A stretch of DNA of 64,000 nt from Mortierella sp. BCC40632 (Eukaryota > Mortierellomycota > Mortierellomycetes > Mortierellales > Mortierellaceae). Of this stretch, positions 36,012 to 46,895 are shown piece by piece. The translations under genes were made by a program, and so were the position numbers. The notes under the pieces were generated by a model that made no database searches, was not told the DNA's origin, and saw only the letters and a list, made by a program, of their open reading frames with translations. Positions within the stretch are counted from its first letter, which is position 1. The number at the start of each line of letters is the position of its first letter. Location of the stretch: positions 430,001 to 494,000 of the forward strand of contig WAEK01000010.1 in NCBI GenBank assembly GCA_011634665.1. The letters are read 5' to 3'.

Positions 36012-36043
36012 TGTCGACCTCTCCTGCGAAGACGGTCTCCCCT

Positions 36044-36967
36044 CTAACGTCGGGGTCTGTGTTGGGGTGGGGGGGGAGTCTGGCGAAGGCCCACATCGCG
36101 TCTGGAACCACTGTGAGGCGATAGTGTCTGCGGGAGTGGGGGTGAGCGAGTTTGTGCTTCGGAGGGGTGGGTGAGGAGGGCAATCGCGTCGTCGGTGGGG
36201 CGGAGGAGGGCGTACGTCTCTTGTGCAACTGCAGTGAAGAGGTCACCCCACTGGGGGGAGGCCGTGCGCCATCGTGCGAGCCATTTGGCTTTGAGCGCCG
36301 AGCATTGGAGCTCGACGTCCATCAAACCAAATCCACCTTTATCCTTGGGTCGTCTGAGCCAGTCTCTGCTGACCGAAGGTTTGTGTCCGTTCCACAGGAG
36401 GTCTGACGTCAAGGAGTTGATCTTCTTGAAAAAAGTAGGCGAGAACTGGTAGAAGGCTGCTCCATACCACACTTTGGAGTAGATGTAGGCGTTTGCAACA
36501 TGTACCCTCCCTTGAAGGGAGAGAGAGCGTGTACGAAGTGCATTAATGGACTTTTTCACCGAGTTCACTATGTTGTCTTCGATCTGTGCCATGTCACGGC
36601 CGCCTACGCGGAGAGTGATACCGAGGTGGGTGAAAGGCTCTCCATATTCTTTGATGCTGAAGCCGGGGAGGGGGAATTGAGTTGGTGCTGGTGGGGGGAG
36701 GGGGATGACCGCAGTCTTCTCAACGTTGATCTTTGCTCCCGAGGCCCTCTCGTGTAGCTGGATGGCCCTTTGTGCTGCCTCCTCATCGCCCTCGGCGACG
36801 GCAAGGATAGTATCGTCTGCATATGCCGCGTGGGTAAAACGGGTGTTGGACGACGTTAAGGGAGACGGAACCATGTAGGTATCCGCCTCCCTGTCACGCC
36901 GGTGAAACCTTAAGCTACTAGGTTGCCCATACCTTTCACCGACAGCCGCTCTCATCTCTCGCGCCAC
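36044..36967 (-). pseudogene. LINE reverse transcriptase, C-terminal part
   Basis: YADD catalytic box followed by thumb-type sequence (SLQGRVHVANAYIYSKVWYG, then SRDWLRRPKDKGGFGLMDVE, typical of Tad/Jockey-like LINEs). Sequence before about 36850 on the minus strand (VGERYGQPSSLRFHRRDREA) does not look like RT, so the LINE-homologous part seems to begin just before the YADD box. Confidence 0.85.
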
Positions 36968-37229
36968 TCTGTAAACAGAGCGCGACGGCCCAGCCCGAAG
37001 GGCCTTCCCGTTACTTGAGCTGTCTCGCCGCTTCCCACATAGCGACTAACCACCTCCTTTCGGAGGCCCTGGATGTCCTGTCCCTTGCGGGTCGGATGGT
37101 TTTTACCCCCTTTTTCCAGGAGAGGTTCGTGTTTTTGAGTGGATCTTTTCTGCTCGTAGAGCATCCCAGGCCTGAGTGTGAATTTTAATACGGAAAATAA
37201 CTCTTTTTGTAAATAATAGGTAGTATTGA

Positions 37230-37313
37230 TCGTAATTATTCGCACTCCCCGGAGACGAAACCGGGACGGGTTGGATGTGTGGAGCTGTCAATCCCACTCG
37301 GCCACACGGGCCA
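37230..37313 (-). other. tRNA-like polymerase III promoter at the 5' end of the LINE insertion
   Basis: The minus strand begins right after the target duplication with CTGGCCCGTG then TGGCCGAGTGG, which matches the tRNA A box (as in Leu/Ser tRNAs), followed 35 bases later by CCCGGTTTCGTCTCCGGG, an imperfect B box inside a T-arm-like stem. The acceptor stem does not pair well, so it is not a functional tRNA; it looks like the head of a tRNA-derived SINE. Confidence 0.6.
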
Positions 37314-37598
37314 GTCTAACTACAGTTACTGTACTGCCTTTAGCTAACCGCAGTACAGGGCATAAAGTTGGTTCCAGATATTAGCCATACAGCTTTTTTG
37401 GACTCAATTGATAGAAGAAGCTGCTTTGTGTAAGTTTGGAAAATTTTGGGACCTGGGGCCCCAGGTTAGGGCTTGTGAGGCCCAATAGGTTCTACACGCA
37501 CTAACTCCGCGTAAAATTCTTTTTAAAAAAATCTCGTGCTATCCCTGTGTAAAATCTCCGTACTAGCTCCGTGGTAATGCAGTTAGCTAACGGCAGTA

Positions 37599-39756
37599 CA
37601 GCAAAAAAAATTGAGTAGAAAAATATGGGGGGTAATTTAAAATGTTTGGCGGAAATAAGTGCTCTCATCCCATGCCCCCCCTTCGGATTGCTGAAAATGT
37701 TGAAAATGCTGAATATGCTGAATATGCTGAAAAACTACTGCAGAAAAGAGTCTTTATTATTATCCCTATCTACCATCTTTTCAAAATCATATCGAAAGAG
37801 TAGTTCTTTCAGCTCTTCTCGTAGTGCTTTATCCACGCAGCGTTTATCTCTCACCGCCTCGAGTCCCTTAAAAATACTGTCCCATTTCTCTGGGGTTGTA
37901 TTGACGCTTGAGATCGCCTCTCGTTCGGGGGTGATATTTCTCATTAAAGTGATCTTGGCCTCTTCGATGGCCAGCTCTTGTTCTGTGAGTTGGTAGTGGC
38001 CATTTCCGATAACCTCGCCTTTGACTTTTGCTACAATCTGTTCAAAAAATGCCTTCTCTAATTTCTCCAGTTTAACATTAACTTGAGGCTCCACTTGACG
38101 GTGCGCCTCTTCTCCTTCAGAGATAGGCCACTGACGAAGCCTCTGCTTCAATGCATCAGAGATGGTAGGCGTCTTCGCCCAGCAATGCCGGACAGTTGTT
38201 GATTTGATGTGGGTCCACGCATAGGGAATCAACGTCCATGCCTCGCCACTTGAAGGATTTTTCTTTTTTTTCGACCATGCGGGCAATGGATGTACGGCGG
38301 GTAAGAGACTTCAGGTAAAAGTGCTTGAAGACAGCAATGATCTCTTGATCGAGCGGCTGTGTAATGGCAGTAGAGTTGGGAGGGAGTCGTTCGACTCTAA
38401 GATGGGTCCAATTCCTTCCCTCGTACCAATTGACTTCTCCATCTTTATGTTGAGGTGCCGAGTCCATAAGCAGGAGAGTACTTTTTGTTAGCTGGCTGTC
38501 AAACTTATCGAGCCATTTTATGAAGGTAGGACTTGTCATCCATCCGCTATCTGTCTTGTGCACCATCATCGGTACTCGTTCGTCGTGAATGATATTCCTA
38601 GCAATGTGCTTTGCTACTCGGTGGTGTTAGCAATTGTTTTAAGACCCAACAATTTGAATCATTGCGCACACATTGGCTGGTATGACTTACAAATGATGAG
38701 CGGTTGCAGTGAACCCATCTCTTTCTGCTTTAATAGCGACGAGCCCGTTGCGTTAACACAAAACATGGCAGTTACCCTCGAGTTCCTTGCTGGTTTGCTA
38801 CCAGCTTTAAACTCGGGTGTCGTGAGAGACCGCGTGACAAGCTCTGTCAGATGGAACCCGCACTCGTCGCAATTGTAGATGTCTTCTGGGTCATATTGAT
38901 CACAGATATCTCGAAGCTCTTGAGGCCGAGGCTGGATTGCAGGAACGTCTACGGAGCCTGCTTGACCATGGAGCTAGACGTACGCGACATCGTATTTCTC
39001 TTTGAAAGCCGTGAAAAAAGAGCTGGATAGCGATTTGGTATTTTTCAGTGTTTGGTGGCCATCTTCTCGCAAAATAATTAGGAACAGGTTGCCGGCATCC
39101 TTTAAAGACGTTCCGTTGACGGGTAGATTTTGTTTGCGTTGGCAGATGAGCCATTCGTAAAGAGACTCCATTAGTAGTTCATCTTTTGACTTGACCACAT
39201 TGAGTGCGCCTGGAGGGAGATGGCGCGAGGCCTCGGATATCTCCTTGTGGTTTCTCAGCCAAACAGAAAACGTCGTCTGTTTAAGGTTGTAAAGCTTGCA
39301 AAAAGTTTCTTGACTCCAGGCCCGCAAGGTTTTAGGATCCTCGGAGGCACGCCTGTTGTGGGCCAGGAACTGGGCCACCAAAGCAGTTTTTTCCTCGAGC
39401 GAATATCTAACCTTGGAGGAGGCGTGCGTTGCAGCAGGTACTATGATATCCTGGAGTTGTCGGTTCTTCTTTGCATCTTCAATTTGCCAAGCAACCAGCT
39501 GAGCTCGTCGTTCTTGGAATACACTGAGGTCTGCTTGTGAGAGCTCTTTCTCGCTGACAGGTGCAAGCGCGCGAGCTCGCTTGGTACTGTAAGATTCGGT
39601 CTGTTGTTTTTTGGTCATCTAGTAGCAGATGAGGGTGAGGGTGATAAAGACTGTTGGAATGCAATGACTACATTGAGGAATGGGATGAGAGCACTTATTT
39701 CCACCAAACATTTTAGATTACCCCCCTTATATTTTTCTACTCAATTTTTTTTGCTG
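37599..39756 (-). mobile_element. Pogo-type (Tc1/mariner superfamily) DNA transposon, decayed
   Basis: TA target duplication (37597-37598, 39757-39758) and terminal inverted repeats of about 78 bases (37599-37676 and 39678-39756) that differ by a 2-base indel and two mismatches; both begin CAGCAAAAAAAATTGAG. Minus-strand transposase: N-terminal helix-turn-helix/CENP-B part at 39618-38974 (KVRYSLEEKTALVAQFLAHN, WSQETFCKLYNLKQTTFSVW), ended by an in-frame TAG; DDE part with CDECGF, LLLMDSAPQHKDG and LPPNSTAITQPLDQEIIAVF at 38900-38156; C-terminal part 38286-37735. In-frame stops and frame shifts make it non-coding for an active enzyme. Confidence 0.9.
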
Positions 39757-39792
39757 TACTGTAGTTAGACACACCCTTTTTTTTTTTTTTTT

Positions 39793-39987
39793 CCTTTTCT
39801 TTGCATTTGTATTTTTAGTAGATATATCGTTTTTGGATCGCCCTCCACCTTTTCCTTCTCTATATTCTTTTGTTTTAGGAAAGTGTATTTTTCGAGAACT
39901 AGTTGGCCACGTCCGCAGAGGTGGGACGGGTGTGCGCCGACGAACAAAACCTCTAATGGGGCCTGTAAAAAAAAAAAAAAAAAAAAA
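39793..39987 (+). mobile_element. Second LINE 3' tail fragment (inverted copy)
   Basis: About 195 bases match the 3' UTR of the LINE at 34771-34985 in opposite orientation: shared GCATTTGTATTT, GGCCACGTCCGCAGA, GCGCCGACGAA, then a poly-A tail (39967-39987). This is a heavily 5'-truncated copy. It abuts the right end of the MITE through a T-run. Confidence 0.85.
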
Positions 39988-40359
39988 CCTAGCGCAATCC
40001 ACAAAAATAAGAACGGAAAAAGCAAAACAGATGACATGGACAGTAGGTTTCTGTGAACTGCGGTCAGTGGAGGCGTTGATGTATACTGCAGTTTGCACTG
40101 ATTTTCAGAAATGTACTGCATTTTTAAGACTTGAAGTTAGTACGAGAGGAACATTTCATTCGGATAATTGGTGTTTGGGTCTTCATGAGCAAGCAATGAC
40201 TCGAAGCTGTTATCTGTTGGATTGTGGCTGAATGCTTCAAAGTCAAGATCCAAGCTAGATCGCGACGACTACTGTCTTTCTTCTGCTGGAGACTCGAGAG
40301 AATTAAAGAGAAAGGCTACACACAGGAAAGGGGTCGCTATACAGTGAAGGATAACGACC

Positions 40360-41107
40360 TTGATTCTTACTGGGATTGTATCCTCACTTTTGCCTCGCTT
40401 CCCCCATGCAGACAATGATCTTTCCCGAAACCATTGGCAAATCGACTTGCTAGCTGAGTGGACAGGTGTCGTTGGCGATTGCAGCATTACACCAGCATCT
40501 GAATCAACCCCAAACCCCAAATATCGAATTCAGACGATTCATTAACAACCAGAACCGTTCTCTGCTGACATTTGAAAGTTTTAAACTTCGCATCCTCAGC
40601 AAGTAGCTAACGAGCTTTTCAAGTGATGCTTTGAAATGGTGGGCCTGGGAAAATCTACAGTATTCTACATTGATAGCCCATCCTTCATAGAGAGAAGAAA
40701 GGTTGTTGCTGCGTGGGCTCAAGGAAGAGCGGAAGCGATTCAACTTGCACAAAACATCTTGGACGACGTGGAGAAAGGAGATATCGGATTACACCGACAA
40801 GATTGATCGTATTGTAGCCATTGAGGGCCTACAGCGTCTACTGGACAAATACCCATGGAGTGTGAGTTCCCGACTGGTCCATGGGCGTCTCTTGAATTGG
40901 CATGAGAATAGCAGGACGTGATTGTCGTGACTGTAAAACGCGACACCTTAGATCCAGTATCTCATACTTCACACCCTTTCCTTGACTTTCCTTGGCTGAT
41001 GCTAAATGAGACAAGCGGTCCATCACCACTCGATGTTGCTGGCAACTAATCCGAAAGTTGTTCCATACCATCGCGAAAGTATCCTGAACAACCCTCAAAG
41101 CTGTCAT
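40360..41107 (-). pseudogene. Decayed coding relic, possibly protein-kinase-like
   Basis: The minus strand carries protein-like segments in shifting frames: TALRVVQDTFAMVWNNFRIS followed by PIQETPMDQSGTHTPWVFVQ (41107-40838), then a segment with LLAEDAKFKTF and ESSEFDIWGLGLIQMLV (about 40600-40490), whose DxWGLG pattern resembles kinase subdomain IX. In-frame stops separate the parts. The plus strand is also partly open here, but the minus-strand segments read more like protein. Family assignment is tentative. Confidence 0.35.
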
Positions 41108-41503
41108 GATTTATGAACATGAATCCACAAGGAAGAATACAAGATCTCAGTCGAGTTCTGCCGCTTACTCATCATGGGCACGCAAAGAAGGCCTTCACGC
41201 AGTTCATGATGTAAAGGGGACAGGAACAACGCACTAAAAGTAAAGATAGAGGGGCGGATTGATTGGATGTTCAGCCACACCAAGGAGGGTGCCGGCAAAA
41301 ATATCAACAAAGTTTTAGGTCAACTCCTTGGCACTAGTCGAAGCTAAAGGTGCCATCTGGTAAGAAGTGATTGTCCTCTATCCATGCTAACCTTTCAGGT
41401 TGTTACTCCGCTCAAATTCTACCAGAATCTGGACTAAGGACATGGAAGGTAGATGTTTGCGTTTTAATACATGGTGGTTTGTTGCGATTTGCGATAGAAC
41501 GTA

Positions 41504-41612
41504 GACTGTATGCAGGGAAGCGACAGGCAGCCTAGGGGTTGATCTATGTACAAGCTAGACAGAATCAGTCCGAGTCCAACAACAATGAACAAGCTGTAGA
41601 ACTGTTTTAACT
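41504..41612 (+). repeat. Diverged dispersed repeat, copy A
   Basis: Shares an ordered set of matches with 44672-44770: CTGTATGCAGGG, AGCGAC, CTAT, CAAG, AGAC, TCAG and TAGAAC in the same order and spacing. Identity by eye is only moderate. No ORF. Confidence 0.35.
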
Positions 41613-42535
41613 CCATGCTTCACTGCAGTTCTAATACAGACGTGGCAATTTTTTTCCCAAGCGGATAAGAGAGGGCCAGTGTAGAGAATGTAAAAAAAAA
41701 AAAAAAAAAAATGCAGAAGCAGAGGCTACAAATGGACTCATCGGGCCCCTTTTTATCTCTAGGGCTCGTTAGAGTGTGCCACCTTGATGATCATCTCTGG
41801 TTCTGCTCTCTGATCCTCTCTGTCTGTGTTGGTTCTTTCTCTCTTTTTGTCAATGGTCTGTAGCTACTAATCCAGAGAGTTAATCAAATCCGAAATGCAA
41901 TTTCGTATCAGCGCGTGGCCATCAATACGAAAGTTGAGTTTTCGCACGCTTGGGTGCGAAAGTGCCAAAACGGATGTCATCCAATCATTTTTTTTTTCGC
42001 AATCCGGAGTCTTTTTGATGTCCAAACTGACAATTCGAAAATACCATATTAGGACTGCATTTGATTTTCGTATTTTTTCCGTCATGAATACCCCCTCAGG
42101 TCTTCTTAACAGGAGATTGCTGCACATGAATGGTCTATTTGCACGGGTTTCCTGCACACAAACTCTTTTTGTATGTCGTTAGAGCAACAATTACTTTGTT
42201 AAACTAGCGCCCGCTTAGCTTGATTGAAGATTATTACTCATTAGGGTCGGGGCCAGATATGAACTATCTAGCTCTAGTTCTTCTGGTAATAGACTAAAGT
42301 CTCCTTGATAGTGGACTTGGCTCACCAACAAAAAAAGAAAAAAAGCGCTTGAGTACCCCTACCTCTCTCTCTCCCTCTCTCTTTTTTTTTTTTTTTTTTA
42401 TTACGGAACTGAATCTTGTTACCATATTGCACTTTCCATCTTTTTTTTTTTTTTTATCCGTGGCAGAAAAACTCCAGATTGGTGGAACACACTCTACCAG
42501 ACAGAAGAAAGTGTATTATTGTGTTGAAAGATACA
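41613..42535. other. Intergenic, A/T runs and small hairpins
   Basis: A-run 41693-41711, T-runs 42382-42399 and 42441-42455, and an 8-bp-arm hairpin TTTCGCAC/GTGCGAAA near 41939-41961. A 96-codon minus-strand open frame (41867-42157) shows no family resemblance. Confidence 0.4.
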
Positions 42536-43411
42536 TCAAAACTTGAAGAATGCCTTGTTGCCCGCAGTGAACTGGGTATGCTTTTCAGACCTGAGCCACT
42601 CGCCCAAAGAGGGATGCGCACGGGCTGATGCTCGAACCATCCAAAGAGCAGGGGTGGTATTAGGGTTAATCAGAGCATTCAACTCCTCCTCCAGACCCTT
42701 GGGAACCATTGTCATCAAGATATTGATCATTGTGGCCGACTTGATGTCCGCCCATGTGAACTTGTTGCCAATGTAATGTCCGTTGCTTCCATTAGCCCTT
42801 AAATGACCTTCTTGAGCTTGAACCCAAGGTGCAACCTTTTCCTTGTAGAATTCTCTCACCGTCTGAACTCTTGTCTCTTGGGCTGAGAAAAGGAGTCGGA
42901 TAACGATTTGACCCCAGAGCGTATCGATCGAATTGACATATTCGTTTACAAGATGTTCCTCCCAGGCGTTTGAACCCAATAAATCGAACTTGCGAGCAAG
43001 GTACCGCTCGATTGCTTGGGACTCGGAAAACTCGAGTACGGTTCCTGATTCCGTGGTCTCGTAGAGAATTGGCAAGTAGCCGAACCGAGTGTCCTTCTTC
43101 ATCGCTGGCCAATCCTTTGCAAAAATAATTAAATAAATAAAAGTGGTGGCCGATACAGGTTAAGTGTCTGAGGAACAGGTGGGAACGAAAGGTTGTTGAT
43201 GAAAGTTTGAAAATAGTCGATTGCAATCTGTACTTACAGGCACAATATCTTCAAATTCAACATTGCCATAAGCCAACAGGTTACGAATTGGCTCGGCATA
43301 TCCGTTGAGAGCAAAATATAGGAGCGTATAGGTTGATTTTGTAGTGGCGGCATCATGGATGGCCTTGGAAAGTACTTCGGAAGAAGCCTTGGTCGTGGCA
43401 GGAATAGTCAT
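42536..43411 (-). CDS. Glutathione S-transferase (sigma/alpha-like)
   Basis: Two exons (minus): 43411-43238 and 43114-42536, total 250 residues. The N-terminal thioredoxin-like domain has YTLLYFALNGYAEPIRNLLA with the usual aromatic residue near the start, a typical 'xxYGNVEFED' second strand region, GYLPILYE with the cis-Pro, and the glutathione-binding ESQAIERYLARKF. The C-terminal domain is helical with GNKFTWADIKSATMI (the conserved N-capping/Asp motif). Expected cytosolic detoxification by glutathione conjugation. A poly-Gln or targeting signal is absent. The N-terminus is about 25 residues longer than in the shortest family members; a later in-frame start was not evident. Confidence 0.92.
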
Positions 43412-43598
43412 TTCGATAGATGTGTGTTTTTAACTATGTGTAAGTGAATTTGAGTACAGGAGTGCGAAAGATGTAGGAGTGACAGAGAGAACTGTTGGGG
43501 GAAGGATGACTTGGACTTGGCACTGCGAGATATGGGTTAAGAAAGAAAAAAAAAGTGGACTTGAGTGACAGAAAGAATGAGATACACTCAAAGGCAGT

Positions 43599-43913
43599 TT
43601 ATATACGCCAAGAAAATGGGTCCAAATGAGGTCCAAGCAGTCCCTGTGTTGTTGGCAGAGCTGAGGCTTCGAGGACCCAATCTACATCAAGTTCTGCCTT
43701 GGTTGGGTTGGAAGAACCAGCATCGGATTCACAAGCCAATACACCTTTCTTTGTATCACCTTCATTGCTCCTGTCCTTAGATTTCTTTTGCTTCACCCTC
43801 ACCCTTTTGCTCTTCTTGCGGGAAGGTGGTTGTCTGCGTTCTATGGGTTTTCCCACAAAGAGCAGAAAAGGGTCCTTGGTCCCGACGGGAAATTGGAATA
43901 TGGGACAACCCAC
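43599..43913 (-). CDS. Hypothetical ORF, basic middle segment
   Basis: 104 codons on the minus strand, ending 188 bases upstream of the GST start. It contains RKKSKRVRVKQKKSKDRS, which could be a nuclear localisation signal, and an otherwise ordinary amino-acid composition. No domain recognised. It may be the last exon of a longer, decayed gene whose upstream part (to about 44120) lies in another frame. Confidence 0.3.
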   Translation of the reverse strand: MGCPIFQFPVGTKDPFLLFVGKPIERRQPPSRKKSKRVRVKQKKSKDRSNEGDTKKGVLACESDAGSSNPTKAELDVDWVLEASALPTTQGLLGPHLDPFSWRI

Positions 43914-45918
43914 GTAAGCCGTTGAAAAAAAAAAGAGGGTACTGTATTTCAGGCATGGCCGCCTCCGACGTTATGCATAAAAACAGGTCCAGCTTTGAAC
44001 CTTGCGTCCAGGAATGTCCCTTCATTGACTTTTTGTCTTCTTTCCCCGCTCCGTACCTTTCCCAGTAAACATCCCCAAAAGCATCACAAAAAAGTTTGCG
44101 CTGTTGGTTCCTCTGGATAACCACTAGGGTTTACGATGGCCGACTTCACGAGGAGGGCTCTCTTTTTAGGCGACTCTTTTAAAAACCAACCGACATACCG
44201 AGAAGGGTGACAAGTTATCCAAGAAAAATAATCGAATTGAATGGTAGAGCAAAGTATGCATCCTAAAAAAAAGTGGGTCTTGTCATTCGCCGTGGATCGG
44301 TATGGTTGCGATAAGAAGGCACACTAGTCACACATGCTATCGAATCAAATTCAGAGCATTTTCTCTAACCAGAGACCTCTACATTTGATAAGCACCAGAA
44401 CTCCTGAAGAGTCTATTGTAGATCGCAACATCCCCTCCATAGAAATAGGGGCCTTTAAACAGGGTCTGAAGAGACACAATACATTTGGTAGAGTATGTTA
44501 AAAAAAAAGGCGTCAGATGTGATAAATCTTTATTAGAGGGCAAGGGCCAATGATTGATGTGCCAGTGGCCTTACTGAAAAGAGCAAAAGTGGTGCCTGCC
44601 CTCAACTTCATCCTTGGTCGTCGATTTGGTTCCTCTTTACTTGATGAATGCTGCATTCTACAACATAGCAGAGTCTGTATGCAGGGTTAATGGAGAGCGA
44701 CCCAGAGTTGGACTATAAGCAAGACATAGTCAGCATGAGCTCCAGCAGGTTGAGCAGTAGAACAGCCTCCCTTCCTTTCAAGGGTGGTTGCGACTAATGG
44801 ATAGGGGACCAGTAATGAATCAAGTCTTAGCCCAAAGCTAACTTGCTGAACAGCAGCTCTACTATGGATGAGTTTTTTTTTACTCGTGCTAGACAAAGAG
44901 AAGGCTGGTGTGTGTTTGAAGCATTGAATTGAACCTGTGAAATGAAAAAAAAAGAACCGGCTTACCCATGTTGCACATCGAAATGCACCAGGTATGGAGT
45001 TATGGCTGGCAGTCGCTCATAGTTAGCCAGTCAATGTTAAATTCCGGCTGACCATGGATTAATCCTTAGATTGATGTGATCCAAAAAAAGATATGTTTGT
45101 TTTTCAATGAGGCGCAGGGCTCAAACAAAAAAACCAAAACATCTCCACTACGCCCATCCTCTGAACTTGACTCATGCCGATCCATAACCGGTTGACCAAA
45201 GGAGTTGCCCAGTTGACCCAAACCGCTGGTTAAAATTGAAAGGGACCAGTCATATTTATATGTAGAAGCAAAAGCAGGGGCAACCAATAGTTCACTCGGA
45301 TCCCCCCTTTTCAACTCTTGATTTGTCACCTTGCTTGGTCCCTTTGGGTTTGTCTTCTGATTCTGGTGGTCTCTATCTGCATTGTTTCATTCTTTTATTT
45401 TTGTAACTTGAATGAACGGAGCAAGTCTTAAGGCAAACTCTCTTCACTTGGGACAGATCACAAATACCATTTTTGGTAGCATTTAAGCAGCACTGAGAAT
45501 GCCAAAGGAGAAGGCAATACGAAAGCATAAGCAGGAGGATCCAGAGAGAGGGAAGGGGGAGAAGGTCAATCTACCTTAGTACTCAACTCAGTGTTTGTGT
45601 GTGATTGTACTCTGTCTCCTCCTCTATGCTGACATGACATAATGAAACAGAAGATTGGCCGAACGAAGTGCCTTTCATGAAACACGCATGAGAACCGTCG
45701 TTCTCCATGCCATATGAACTCGGTTATTCGAGCTATCTCTGGACTATTACAGTTAAGAGCGCAATTCTTGACGAGGGTGATATGTAGGAGCTTACCGAGA
45801 AAGTTACATCGCCGATGCGGATGAATTGCTGTGAGCTCTTCATTTTCGAAATACGTTTGTTGCTATATCATATTGGTGTAAAATGGTCCATGCGCACAAA
45901 ATTTCTGAAATAGTCAAC

Positions 45919-45952
<34 letters not shown>

Positions 45953-46370
45953 GAAAAGTTGACTGAGTGATAAGCACAGGAAGAAAAGGCTTGCACCGCT
46001 TGGATAAGTAGATTTGTATCACTTGTTGGGAAAGGGTATTGTCAGCGTGAAAGAGGAGGACAAACTGACCAAGACGCGTCTCATCATTTTTATAAGATGA
46101 AAAAAAAAAAAAAAAAAAAAAAGAAGAGGGTTGGACAAAAGATTCGCAAATGATCAGCATCTTGCTACAGAATCACGCCCAAGGGACACTACTAAGAGGA
46201 TCTGCTCCAAATAGCAAGTATTCACTAACGGATCAAGAAGTAAAAAGAAAAAACAACAACAACTTTATTTAGGAATAAATGAGAAAAAATGTAAAACTCT
46301 GGGAAGTGAATTCGGTGAGACATGATCAGTCTTTTGCATTTTCTGGGCAAGGGGCCTGTATTTATACTGG
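43914..46370. other. Gene-poor region with repeats
   Basis: No gene recognised. Includes dispersed repeat copy B (44672-44770), a T-run at 45920-45950 and an A-run at 46099-46122. Confidence 0.5.
44672..44770 (+). repeat. Diverged dispersed repeat, copy B
   Basis: Partner of copy A at 41504-41612, same orientation. Both lack ORFs, and their order of short matches is conserved over about 100 bases. Confidence 0.35.
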
Positions 46371-46730
46371 TGTGTGGGTTGGTGTGAGTAAGAGGTAGAT
46401 GGGACTGGTGTAAACGAGTGAGAAAGGTGATGTTCACTTATTACAGCTCTCTCAGTTCAATAAAAAAAGGTAGAGCCTCCTCTGGTCAGGTCTATCGCCT
46501 GACCAGATAAAACCTGTGGGAGGAGAGCGATCCACAACACTGGCCCTGAGCAGCTGTGTTGGGGTGGTAAGTGTCAAGTGAGGAGATCGTGTTAACGAGA
46601 GAGAAAAGTGTTCTTCATTTATTATGGTGTTCTCCTGGTTAAATAAAAATGGTAAAAGCCTCTAGTCCGAACTATCACCTGGCTAGATAAAAACCTGTGG
46701 AGAGAAGAGCGATCCACAAACAGCGCCCCC
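46371..46730 (+). repeat. Tandem duplication of a non-coding unit, about 180-base period
   Basis: Unit 1 (about 46371-46552) and unit 2 (about 46553-46730) share in order AACGAG, GAGAAA, TTATTA, AATAAA, GTAGAGCCTC/GTAAAAGCCTC, CAGATAAAACCTGTGG/TAGATAAAAACCTGTGG and GAGCGATCCACAA. Unit 1 has a GGTCAGG..CCTGACC hairpin (46484-46504) that is degraded in unit 2. Possibly part of an LTR or other element; no ORF. Confidence 0.7.
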
Positions 46731-46895
46731 CCCTTCGCCTTCGGAGTAAAAATGCTGTCTGCAACCCTGTCGCAGACTACCGATTAAAAGTTTTTCCTTC
46801 GCTGCCGATTTTAGGTTCCTATTGTTTTTGCTAGACAGAAAAAATGTCGATCTACAACAGCGGCGTCATTGATTTTGTTGACTGTGTCGTTGGGC

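Larger units (their letters stand above)
34771..37313 (-). mobile_element. Non-LTR (LINE) retrotransposon insertion, partial, with tRNA-like 5' head
   Basis: Flanked by a perfect 17-base target duplication (34754-34770 and 37314-37330, starting GTCTAACTACAG). On the minus strand it runs from a tRNA-like head (37313 to about 37235) through a non-coding leader to reverse transcriptase sequence: THAAYADDTILAVAEGDEEA and ERASGAKINVEKTAV (RT motif with YADD), then a zinc-knuckle-like module CKRCLIDYPD..HAFANCGAVW (zf-RVT), 3' UTR and a poly-A tail (T-run 34770-34789). The endonuclease and the N-terminal half of the RT are missing. The ORF is further broken by a frameshift near a G-run at 36067-36075. 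Non-autonomous as it stands. Confidence 0.88.
34749..39775. mobile_element. Small terminal-inverted-repeat element (about 0.3 kb) split by two later insertions
   Basis: Left end: 34749-34770 continued at 37331-37362. Right end: 37573-37598 continued at 39759-39775. With the insertions removed, the left end and the reverse complement of the right end both read GTGTCTAACTACAG, TACTGCC, then TTAGCTAAC over about 45 bases with small differences (a 5-base gap and a few mismatches). The element body 37363-37572 has no ORF, so this is a MITE. Its own target duplication is not clear because poly-T lies on the right. It was interrupted by the LINE at 34771-37313 and the pogo element at 37599-39756. 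Confidence 0.65.

Noticed and set aside
41867..42157. 96-codon minus-strand ORF as a gene, or the same stretch as a MITE
   Set aside because: No family resemblance, and the small palindromes do not form matching ends or target duplications.
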